A stretch of DNA of 64,000 nucleotides from RGIG3178 sp963674495 (GTDB lineage: Bacteria > Bacillota > Clostridia > Christensenellales > QAND01): contig CAXXLG010000001.1 of the NCBI GenBank assembly GCA_963674495.2, forward strand, positions 1 to 64,000. The letters run 5' to 3'. The notes beneath the pieces are model-generated. The model was not told the origin of the DNA, did not search any database, and saw nothing but the letters and a program-made list of their open reading frames with translations. Shown one piece after another: positions 26,862 through 34,801 of this stretch. Every line of letters starts with the position of its first letter. Position 1 is the first letter of the stretch. Position numbers and translations under genes: made by a program.

Positions 26862-28967
26862 GTGCTCATTGCATTCAGCGTGTCGGAGTGGCTGAAAGAC
26901 AGCGCGCAGTATCAGTATGACGTAACAGAGCAGGCCCTTTCCGGGATACGCGAGACCAGGGTCGCAAATGCACAGCAGCATCTGAGTGAATCCGCACGGG
27001 AGCAGGCAAACGACCGTGCGCTTCTGGGCGCACGCTACGGCGATGTATCCGATAGCGGGAAATGGATCAGCGAAAACATCGGTTATGCAGGCGGGCGCAT
27101 GTTGCCTGCCATCGGCGTGGCCACAGTGAATGCTGCGGCGGGCAGTGCGGTGTTGTTCGCACAGGCAAAGGGAGGCGGCATAACGCAGGCGGTTGCGGCG
27201 GGCGCGGACCTTGCGACGGCGGAGATGTACGGCAACGCGGTAGGGCTGACGGAGGTATTGATCGAAGCGGTAAGCGGCGGTATGGTGGGTTTGTCACCGA
27301 TGAAGGGGTTATCTGGTAAGCTGGTCGAGAAGGTCAGCAATACGGCGGTTGCAAAGACGGTATCCAAATTCGTCAACACGACGGCGGGCAAATGGGTGGT
27401 CATGACGGTATCGGGGGCTGTGGGTGAAGGCTTGGAAGAAGTTGCATCGGAAGCACTGACGCCGGCACTGATGCAGGCGACATTCGATCCGAACGCCCAA
27501 TTGCCGACAATGGGTGAACTAATGGAAACGTTTGCCAGTTCTGCGGCATTGGCGACAGTGATCGGTGGGCCGACAAATGTATCCAAAGCAAAAGCGGAAA
27601 TCCAAATCGCGTCGGATATAAAGCTGAGCGCGGCGGTACGCGCTGCTACAGACAACGTAGAGCAGGATTATAAACTTCAGGAGCAAAACAAAGGGCAACA
27701 GGGCAACGTATTGTCCTTTGCATTGGCGCAGGAACAGAAAATGCAGCGTATAGCGGCGGCGCAGGCGGTGGCGGACGCGGACAACGGGCAGGTCAACAGG
27801 CAGGTCCAGGCGCAAGGGCAGAGATCGGCGGGTAATGCCCTGTTGTATGACAACACGAATGCCGCGGCACAGAATACCCGCGCAAACAACCCGTTGCAGG
27901 CGGCGCTGGACGCAGAAGCAGAAAAAGCGTGGTATGGCAATGTAGGGCGGAATATGCAGGGGGAAAACGCGGCGGATAGCAGCGCTGTTCTAAAGGCGCT
28001 GCCCGTGCCGCAGTCGATGCAAGACAACGCGGGAAATACACCGTCGGTGGGGCAGGTGAGCAACACCGTGCAGCAGGACGGCACGGAAATAAATTCTCAG
28101 AAGAATATGCTGAAAAAGATACCGGGCGAGGATGCTTCGGTAAATGTGCCTGTTGTGGAATCGGTGATGGAGAAAATATTGTCGAGGAAGAACAGTGACG
28201 GGACGATCACCAACGATCTTGCGGAAGAGAACGCAAAAGCGGCATCGAAAATTACCGTGAACAACGGAAACGGCAAAACGGCCACGAAGAAATTCGGCAG
28301 CGTTGGGGACTTGCAGCAGTCGGTCGCGTTGCTTGCGGTATATGGAAACAGATCGGTAAGGCTGATAACGCTCAGCGAGCTTGTTGAAAAAGGCATGATC
28401 TCCGATCAATATGCGCGAAGCATCACGAAACAGGTTTTCATGACCGAGGTACAGGCGGACGGCGAGACGTACTATGTGCCGAGTTACCAAGCAGATGGGT
28501 TGACAGGTGCGTTTACGAAAGGCGGATATGGCGGTATAATTAGCGATATAGCAGACTCGAAAGATTCAGCTATTCAAGATGAAGAGGCAACCGGTGAGGA
28601 AGGAAATGATAAATCAAAGGCTGATGTTTTACATAGAAATAGAATAGAGGGAAGAGCTTTTGAACAACAAGAGTTTTCAAAATTTTGTAAAACAGTGGAT
28701 TATGCAGAAGAACAGATTACAGCAATAACAAATAAAGGAACGAAAGTGCGTTTTGATGCTATAGGAATAGACAAGAGAACAGGAGAAATTATTATCAATG
28801 AATATAAGTCATCGGCAACGGCAGGGCTCACAAAGAATCAGAGGACTGGTTTTCCGGAGTTATACCAAGATGGAGGAATTGTTGTCGGTAAAGGTAAAGG
28901 GAAGTTCAAAGGAGGCACCAATATTCAAAAAGGAACAAAAGTTGATATAATTAGGCCAAAGAAATAA
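26862..28967 (+). CDS. Toxin cassette G: long scaffold piece with PD-(D/E)XK nuclease tip
   Basis: 701 residues. It enters the scaffold upstream of the Gly/Ala-rich centre, directly after a terminator, so it lacks the first 270 or so residues of toxin A. From about 27186 to 28237 the DNA is nearly identical to 17138-18189 of cassette A. Junction: VPSYQADGLTGAFTK. The tip has RFDAIG (Asp 632), INEYKSS (Glu 647 and Lys 649), TKNQRTGFPELYQDGG and a GKGKFKGG end: a restriction-endonuclease-fold Tox-REase type. The catalytic D...ExK is intact. Confidence 0.83.
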   Translation: MLIAFSVSEWLKDSAQYQYDVTEQALSGIRETRVANAQQHLSESAREQANDRALLGARYGDVSDSGKWISENIGYAGGRMLPAIGVATVNAAAGSAVLFAQAKGGGITQAVAAGADLATAEMYGNAVGLTEVLIEAVSGGMVGLSPMKGLSGKLVEKVSNTAVAKTVSKFVNTTAGKWVVMTVSGAVGEGLEEVASEALTPALMQATFDPNAQLPTMGELMETFASSAALATVIGGPTNVSKAKAEIQIASDIKLSAAVRAATDNVEQDYKLQEQNKGQQGNVLSFALAQEQKMQRIAAAQAVADADNGQVNRQVQAQGQRSAGNALLYDNTNAAAQNTRANNPLQAALDAEAEKAWYGNVGRNMQGENAADSSAVLKALPVPQSMQDNAGNTPSVGQVSNTVQQDGTEINSQKNMLKKIPGEDASVNVPVVESVMEKILSRKNSDGTITNDLAEENAKAASKITVNNGNGKTATKKFGSVGDLQQSVALLAVYGNRSVRLITLSELVEKGMISDQYARSITKQVFMTEVQADGETYYVPSYQADGLTGAFTKGGYGGIISDIADSKDSAIQDEEATGEEGNDKSKADVLHRNRIEGRAFEQQEFSKFCKTVDYAEEQITAITNKGTKVRFDAIGIDKRTGEIIINEYKSSATAGLTKNQRTGFPELYQDGGIVVGKGKGKFKGGTNIQKGTKVDIIRPKK

Positions 28968-28982
28968 AGGAGATAATATACA

Positions 28983-29330
28983 ATGTCAGTAGATCAAAGT
29001 AATAAAATAGACGGATTGGGGAAAGAAAAAAATGGTTTAGGCTTGTATCTGATGATAGCTGACCACCTTGATTGGAATGATGAGTATGAACATTTATTGT
29101 TGTTACAAGAGAAGATAAATACTTATATTGAATATATTACAACAGAACAGTATTTAAGCGTCTATCCCGATGGAAATTTTGACAAGTATGTTATTGAAAT
29201 ACACTCTAAGTATGAAATAACGGACAAATGTAAAGAATTTTTGGATATGATATCAAAACAACTTGATCAGTATAACATTTATATAACCACAATCATCGCT
29301 GGTAGTAAGAATAGAGAGGTAGAAATATAG
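28983..29330 (+). CDS. DUF6572-like immunity protein G
   Basis: 115-residue protein with MSVDQSNKIDG at the start, the motif MIADHLDWNDEYEHLLLLQE and NTYIEYI, matching the small DUF6572 family. Its RBS is AAGGAG. It is the only gene behind the PD-(D/E)XK tip, so it is the probable immunity partner; the family is otherwise uncharacterised. Confidence 0.78.
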   Translation: MSVDQSNKIDGLGKEKNGLGLYLMIADHLDWNDEYEHLLLLQEKINTYIEYITTEQYLSVYPDGNFDKYVIEIHSKYEITDKCKEFLDMISKQLDQYNIYITTIIAGSKNREVEI

Positions 29331-29422
29331 GCATGAAACATATGAAACATAGGGACGGTTTGCAGTGCGCCCCAAAAACGCGACAATTTTTAGAAGGGTG
29401 TCCCCATGGTTTTTAAATCGGA

Positions 29423-30223
29423 TTATGCGAAACGGCGTCTGTATGCAACGGGCGCCATTTGGTTTAGTTTTAACTGCGGGCGGCGGTGGTTGTAAAACGC
29501 CATGTATTCGTCCACAACATACACCACATCCTGGAAGGATTTCAATGCTTTTTTCCTGATTCGGATGCATTCGCACTTGAAATGTCCAAAGAAATTCTCC
29601 ATTACCGCGTTATCCCAGCAGTTGCCCCTGCGGCTCATGCTTTGAACCGCCCCGTATCTTTGAAGCAGTTCGACGAACTCTTTGTTGGTGTAATGTACGC
29701 CCTGGTCGCTATGTATCATCGCGCCGTTGAGGCTTGTTTTGCGCGCCAGCTGTTCTACCGTTTGGCAGGAAAGCGACGCGTCCTGCGTTTTGCTCACCAC
29801 ATAGGAAACCACTTCCCGGTTGTACAGATCCAGCATCGCCGACAGATAGGTCATCCCACCCGGGATGGGAATGTAGGTGATGTCCGTCACATACTTGCAC
29901 TGCGGCGTTTTCGCCGTAAATACCCGGTTCAGCCTGTTTTTCGCCACGAAGGGAGCGCCTTCCGGGTGGTACATGGCATTGGTTTTTCTGCGCCGGATCA
30001 CCGCTTGCGTGCCGGTCGCCTTCATAATCTTCCGTAATGCCTTATGGTTGATCACGATCCCATATTTGTCACGCAGAAGCGTTTTCATCCGCCGGTAGCC
30101 GTAGATGTAGCGGAGCCGTTCCTGCTCTTTGATCAGGACGTCCTTCAAAGATCCATACCGCTCAGGCCGTGAGACATAACGGTAATACGCACTCCGGCTC
30201 ACCTTTGCCACGGCGCACAGCAA
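29423..30223 (-). CDS. IS3-family transposase, orfB (DDE integrase)
   Basis: 266 residues visible from the first start codon: HTH_21-like part (SRSAYYRYVSRPERYG) and an rve integrase core with DITYIP (first Asp), MIHSDQGVHYTN (second Asp) and NCWDNAVMENFFGHFK (Glu). The reading frame stays open upstream to orfA, giving TELLCAVAKVSRSAYYR, and the active form is probably an OrfAB fusion made by -1 frameshifting. Confidence 0.92.
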   Translation of the reverse strand: MLCAVAKVSRSAYYRYVSRPERYGSLKDVLIKEQERLRYIYGYRRMKTLLRDKYGIVINHKALRKIMKATGTQAVIRRRKTNAMYHPEGAPFVAKNRLNRVFTAKTPQCKYVTDITYIPIPGGMTYLSAMLDLYNREVVSYVVSKTQDASLSCQTVEQLARKTSLNGAMIHSDQGVHYTNKEFVELLQRYGAVQSMSRRGNCWDNAVMENFFGHFKCECIRIRKKALKSFQDVVYVVDEYMAFYNHRRPQLKLNQMAPVAYRRRFA

Positions 30224-30270
30224 TTCCGTGGTAAACGCTGAGCGAAGGGCGCTGATTGCGCGAAAACAGT

Positions 30271-30618
30271 CTATTCTACGCCTTCGCCCCCTCTCATCTC
30301 TCTCAACTTTTTTAGAAAGGCGTTCTCCGCCCGCAGCCGTAAATTCTCCTTTTCTAGCATCTTTTCCCGCTCGCTCTTCTTGCCGGAAGAAAAGCCTTGA
30401 TAACCTTTTTCCCGCTTTGTTGAACCACTCATGCTCTTCTTCTTTGCCTCAAGCGGGTGCAACAGCCCTTTTTCCTGTAGGTAAACGATCCATCTGGGAA
30501 TGTAGTTTTTAGACGGAAGCCCGTAACTGGAACTTACCACCCGGACCCCGTGGGGACCATTTAAATACGCCCTTACCACTTCCAATTTGAACTCGTCGCT
30601 GTACGCTCTTTTGATCAT
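30271..30618 (-). CDS. IS3-family transposase, orfA
   Basis: 115 residues: N-terminal helix-turn-helix (MIKRAYSDEFKLEVVRAYLN) and a C-terminal leucine-zipper-like helix (KMLEKENLRLRAENAFLKKL). Close to its end, an A6G slippery run (complement of 30307-30313) sits in the frame CTA-AAA-AAG. A -1 slip there enters orfB and continues without a stop, the standard IS3 mechanism for making the transposase. Confidence 0.9.
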   Translation of the reverse strand: MIKRAYSDEFKLEVVRAYLNGPHGVRVVSSSYGLPSKNYIPRWIVYLQEKGLLHPLEAKKKSMSGSTKREKGYQGFSSGKKSEREKMLEKENLRLRAENAFLKKLREMRGGEGVE

Positions 30619-30787
30619 AACAAAACACCCCTCGTTTGTATTCTATCCCATCGGGGTGTCCCCTTCAATTTCTGTCCCGCTTTTGGGGCGCAGTTCAGTT
30701 CTTTTGTTTCACTTAAGGGATAGGTTCCTTGTCTCGGATGCAAAGTAGAAATTTGAAATAAACACCAATTAGGAATAGCATTGAGTT

Positions 30788-30820
30788 GAAAGCCCGGCAA
30801 TCATGGTTGCCGGGTCTTTA
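30788..30820 (+). terminator. Terminator at the end of the toxin array
   Basis: AAGCCCGGCAA / TTGCCGGGTCTTT. The bases before it (GGAATAGCATTGAGTTGAA) nearly repeat those before the cassette A terminator, so this marks the right end of the array. Confidence 0.75.
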
Positions 30821-30860
30821 TTTCTGAACGCATTCACGGGCTTATCGTTAATATTAAAGC

Positions 30861-32135
30861 CTACTGCGCGTTCTTTGTGCGGAACAGCGGTACCGGAGGT
30901 TCTATTTTCAGCACCTTTTGGCCAAATACAAACGATAAGACGAAGAAGACAACGGCCAATAACATCATGGAGAAAGTTATCAAAAAGAGCGTTCTTATGC
31001 CAAATGCACCGATGGCCCATCCCCCCAGCAAGCTGGCAACGATACCGCCCGTTGAGCGTACCATGGCCTGTATCGACTGGGCGGTGGCGGTTAATTCTTT
31101 GGGGGCGATTTTGTTGATATAGTTGACAAACGTCGGAATGTATAATCCATTGCCGAGGCTCTGGATCATTTGAACAAGAATCACTTGTAAGGTTGTGGCA
31201 CATATTGTATACAAGAAATGTTCTGTTAAAAAGATCGCGCCGACAAACAACAGGACAACCGGTGGGCGAAATCGGTTGATCAGCCGACGGGACATGACCA
31301 TCGTCGGTACTTCGCATAGAATTTTTACGCCGATGATCAGCCCAATGATGGCGGGATCCCCACCCACTTCCACAATCAAGTAGGTTCTGAACACAAAAAT
31401 GGCAAACAGAGGGATTGAAAGCAGAAAGATAAACACCAGAAAGGCCATGTAATAATAGTTCTTAAAAAGACGTGCGGGATGGAGTTTTTCCTTATGTGTA
31501 TTTTCAGTTGTATTTTCATGAGAATCAGGCAATTTCATGGCGAAATACACGATGGGGATGATGAGTATCAACGGAATGATAAATATGGCATCAGGGGAAT
31601 ACATGCGCATCAAAAAGTAATAAAGTGTGCACATCATCGCGTAGCCAAACGATCCCCACGGACGGATTGAACCGTAATCCATGCGATCATGCCTTTGAGA
31701 GATACGCATGATCCAGTTGTTCATGATGGAATCCGAAGGGATTCGAAAAAACTGTATGATGGGCAGAAGAACGGTCATAAGCAGTATCCCTGCAATTTTC
31801 ATCTCGCCCGCGATGGGAACGAGCGCGATGAAAACCGTTGCACAGCTCAGACAGATTAGATAGGTCTTTTTTGACGATTTTATCTTATCGGCAAGCATGC
31901 CCCATATGGGCGGGGATAAAATGCCCAATAATGAGATCATGGCTGTGACGGTGCCAACACGGATGGATGAGAAACCCTTTAATAACAAATAAGTTGGGAC
32001 AAAACTCTGTGTGGCCATAAACATCCAAAAGATCATCGTCAGCCTGGAAAACTTAAACTGCAGGGAACTCCCAAACCTATTTGATTCGGGAGGGCTCTTG
32101 GCGTGTTCGGAATTCTTGTTGAATAGTAGGGGCAT
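30861..32135 (-). CDS. MFS transporter
   Basis: 424-residue integral membrane protein with twelve predicted helices, of the MFS_1-like group. The cytoplasmic loop 2-3 motif is GILSPPIWGMLADKIKSSKK (G-x-x-x-D-x-x-x variant), and a second A-like motif lies in the C-half (MVMSRRLINRF). ATG 32135 has AGGTGAT upstream; the longer frame begins in AT-rich leader. Substrate unknown. It is monocistronic and convergent with the end of the toxin array. Confidence 0.85.
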   Translation of the reverse strand: MPLLFNKNSEHAKSPPESNRFGSSLQFKFSRLTMIFWMFMATQSFVPTYLLLKGFSSIRVGTVTAMISLLGILSPPIWGMLADKIKSSKKTYLICLSCATVFIALVPIAGEMKIAGILLMTVLLPIIQFFRIPSDSIMNNWIMRISQRHDRMDYGSIRPWGSFGYAMMCTLYYFLMRMYSPDAIFIIPLILIIPIVYFAMKLPDSHENTTENTHKEKLHPARLFKNYYYMAFLVFIFLLSIPLFAIFVFRTYLIVEVGGDPAIIGLIIGVKILCEVPTMVMSRRLINRFRPPVVLLFVGAIFLTEHFLYTICATTLQVILVQMIQSLGNGLYIPTFVNYINKIAPKELTATAQSIQAMVRSTGGIVASLLGGWAIGAFGIRTLFLITFSMMLLAVVFFVLSFVFGQKVLKIEPPVPLFRTKNAQ

Positions 32136-32469
32136 ACGCACAATTATCACCTGATTATTAATTATTAAATCAAAACTTATATCATACAATCATACGCGTA
32201 TATGATTGGAAATGCAAGAAGCAAGAATTTTACCTTGAGGTTTATTCCTTGAAAAAGCAGGCATTATGATTTGTATAGACATGATTTCTAATATTGTGCA
32301 TGATGTATTGGGAAATGTTAATCATGTAATACTTTTCGCATATATACGAATTCATAAAAGGTGAAATAGCACGATAAAAATCGCTTATTTTGTAAACAAT
32401 TCCACGATTTGTTGCATAAATACTGGTAATATTGTATGTTTTATATACATCAGAAGAGGATTTGTGTTC

Positions 32470-32560
32470 CTCCCACCGATAATGGCAAAACAGCCGAAAG
32501 GCTGTGACGCAAAGCTACAGGGCCTAACGACATTTGTCTACGGCAGCCAGTTTCCGAAGG
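32470..32560 (+). ncRNA. Cyclic-di-GMP class I riboswitch (GEMM)
   Basis: Diagnostic pieces in order: GATAATGGCAAAACAGCC, a GAAA tetraloop helix (CAGCC GAAA GGCTG), TGACGCAAAGCTACAGGGCC, and ACGGCAGCCAG closing the second helix. The G-C pair and A bases that bind c-di-GMP are at the usual places. It ends about 80 bases before the lipoprotein gene at 32643, whose expression it should control. Confidence 0.93.
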
Positions 32561-32642
32561 GGAGTTTGTGTTTTTTAAATTCCTTTCACGTACGTACTTC
32601 GTACTATGGGTAGAGTTGAACACAGAGGAGAGGATGACGAAC

Positions 32643-33917
32643 ATGTTGAAGAAATACAACGAAAGAAAGCGACTCATGGCGGCCGTACTGGCGCTGACGG
32701 TGGTGTGTTCCATGCTTGCGGGCTGTACGTCGGCGGCGTTGCCCGGCACCAACGATGCGGGGACCCAGACAGCGGAGGTAGCGTTGGCAGAGGTCGCGTC
32801 CTATACGGTGACCATCGACATCAACCCCAGTATAGAACTGACGGTGGAAGACGGTGTTGTGACGCAGGCCGTAGCCTACAACGATGACGGAAAAGTGCTG
32901 CTTTTGAGCACTGATGTTCAGGGGCTTGACCCCGATGCGGCGGTGGCGGCGGTGCTACAGGCACTGATCGATGGCGGATACATCGACAATGCCGAGGAAG
33001 CGGAGTCGTATTTGATCATTACGGTATCGGGAAGCTCGAGTGAAGATGAGGACAACGAAATTGCAGATAAATTGCGCGATGGCGCCGAAGATATGTTAAG
33101 CGGACAGGCGCTTCGATGCAGGGTTGGCACCGCAGATGTAAACCAACAGGACGTTGAAGCGGCGAAAGCGCTGGGATTGTCCGTGGGCCGGTATCTGTTG
33201 ATGCAATACATTGCGGGCGTTGAAAACATATCGCTGGAAGAGGCAATTGTGGCATATGGTTCGATGAAGATCGGCGCACTGATGGAGATGTACGAGGGCG
33301 CACAAGATCTGTTCGAGGACGGCAGCAACAATGGCCGGGGCACATTTTTGGAAGGCTTGACGGACGAACAAGTGCAGATCGTCAACGCGGTGATCAAAGC
33401 GTTCAAGAAGGATTTACAGGCTGCACAGAAGACATACCACGATGCGTTCAAACAGATCCAATCGCGGTACCGCCAAACCATCAAGAATATGCGTAAGCAG
33501 TATAAAGACGATGCCGAGATGCTCAAAATGCAGCTCGAGGCGCAGATGCAGAACATGGTCGAAGAACGCGACGCGGCATTGGCAGTGCTGGAAAAAGCCG
33601 TGAACGCTGCGGCGGCAAAGGCACTGTTGGCGGTTGCGGATGTACCATTGGACATGGAAGCGTTTACCGTATACATCACCGATATCGCCGCGCACGAGAT
33701 CGACAAGGAACAGGGATTCCACGCCTTTTTAAAAGAGTTTGCGGCCGGCGAAGCGGATGAGCAGGACGTAGAAGAGAACGATAAACAGGACGTTGAGGAT
33801 ACCGATGAGCAGCAACAGGGTCAAGATGACGGCGACCAGAACCAAAGCGATGATGGCGATGGACAGGGACAAAGCAAGCCCAAGAGTAACAACGGACAGA
33901 ACAAAAACCCGCAGTGA
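32643..33917 (+). CDS. Lipoprotein with RsgI-like middle domain, c-di-GMP regulated
   Basis: 424 residues. Signal peptide with lipobox SMLAGC (cysteine near residue 25). Residues of about 50-120 (SYTVTIDINPSIELTVEDGV) match the RsgI anti-sigma factor middle domain. A central helical part is followed by a coiled coil (about residues 250-330) and a long acidic D/E/Q/N-rich tail. No transmembrane helix beyond the signal and no anti-sigma N-terminus, so it is a stand-alone extracellular sensor or matrix protein. ATG 32643 follows GAGGAGAGG. Regulation by the GEMM riboswitch suggests a surface role in the motile/sessile switch. Confidence 0.85.
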   Translation: MLKKYNERKRLMAAVLALTVVCSMLAGCTSAALPGTNDAGTQTAEVALAEVASYTVTIDINPSIELTVEDGVVTQAVAYNDDGKVLLLSTDVQGLDPDAAVAAVLQALIDGGYIDNAEEAESYLIITVSGSSSEDEDNEIADKLRDGAEDMLSGQALRCRVGTADVNQQDVEAAKALGLSVGRYLLMQYIAGVENISLEEAIVAYGSMKIGALMEMYEGAQDLFEDGSNNGRGTFLEGLTDEQVQIVNAVIKAFKKDLQAAQKTYHDAFKQIQSRYRQTIKNMRKQYKDDAEMLKMQLEAQMQNMVEERDAALAVLEKAVNAAAAKALLAVADVPLDMEAFTVYITDIAAHEIDKEQGFHAFLKEFAAGEADEQDVEENDKQDVEDTDEQQQGQDDGDQNQSDDGDGQGQSKPKSNNGQNKNPQ

Positions 33918-33966
33918 GGAACCTCCCCCTCAGCGGGCATGAATGTACCCTCCAAGAGATAAGGCG

Positions 33967-33996
33967 AAAAAGGTCCCGCGGTGTACGGGGCCTTTT
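33967..33996 (+). terminator. Rho-independent terminator
   Basis: AAAAGGTCCCG / CGGGGCCTTTT stem after the lipoprotein gene. Confidence 0.85.
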
Positions 33997-34801
33997 CGTA
34001 TAAAGCAAACGGTACGCGTATCCGTTGCGATACGCCCGGCATAATCCGCTGTTTAACAATGCCGCAAATCAGCATGCCGCTTGGCGGCGGGTTGATCGGC
34101 TTTTAACCGATGCGCATAGGCGGTAATCCCAAACAGATACGGTGGATACCGTGCGCAAGACGGCTTGTGCGACTGTCCCCTCGGGCTCAATAGTTTTGTT
34201 CCATAATGTGGGTGAAGTGGGTGGTTGTAACAACTTCATTGCAGAAATTTCGATTACAGGATACAATTAATGTGCTAAGAATCGACCCAATTGAAGCAAT
34301 GGACGGAAAATGAGTCTGGCACAGCAGGATGCAAGCGAGGATTCGGCGATTTTGAATAGGCTACGACGTGGAAATGGCGGGCCCGCGAGGCGGGCGCTAT
34401 GCGCGTTGTGCCATATTTGTTTATACGCAGCGATGGTATAGGCCATGCCCTGTATGGATGCATGGTGCGCTGCGCGCGATTTTGTATGGATGGCGGCATG
34501 GTTTGCCCCTGTTTGTGGATTGAGCACAATAAAATACTCGGACAAGCCGGATGGCGTGCCTTTGAGGACATAGAATGATACGGGATAGAACAAAGCCGAA
34601 GGGGCGTATGGGCCGGCTTAGACAGAACCGTGTATGTGGCGCTTGAGGGCACAGTCTGTTGATACGATGGATGTGAAACGGATTTAATTATAGGGCATAC
34701 AAAAGAATGAGGGCATCGGCCACGATTGAAAAATGGATATTGGCGCATACAGGATCGTTTGACAGCGCGCTTTATCGCCAATGAGGATGGAGACAAACGG
34801 T
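33997..34801. other. Intergenic stretch without a supported gene
   Basis: About 800 bases. Several open frames occur on the minus strand (for example 34267-34593), but they lack ribosome binding sites and recognisable domains. A decayed gene cannot be excluded. No dispersed repeat here. Confidence 0.4.

Larger units (their letters stand above)
29361..30697 (-). mobile_element. IS3-family insertion sequence, apparently complete
   Basis: 1337-base element with orfA and orfB on the minus strand. Ends are TGCAGTGCGCCCCAAAAACG (left) and, reading inward from the right, TGAACTGCGCCCCAAAAGCG, so imperfect inverted repeats with the family's TG...CA termini. A GTT target duplication is visible at 29358-29360 and 30698-30700. 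Rejoining the flanks gives GGGACGGTTCTTTTG, the motif found after other cassettes. This shows insertion into a cassette spacer, probably recent. Confidence 0.9.
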
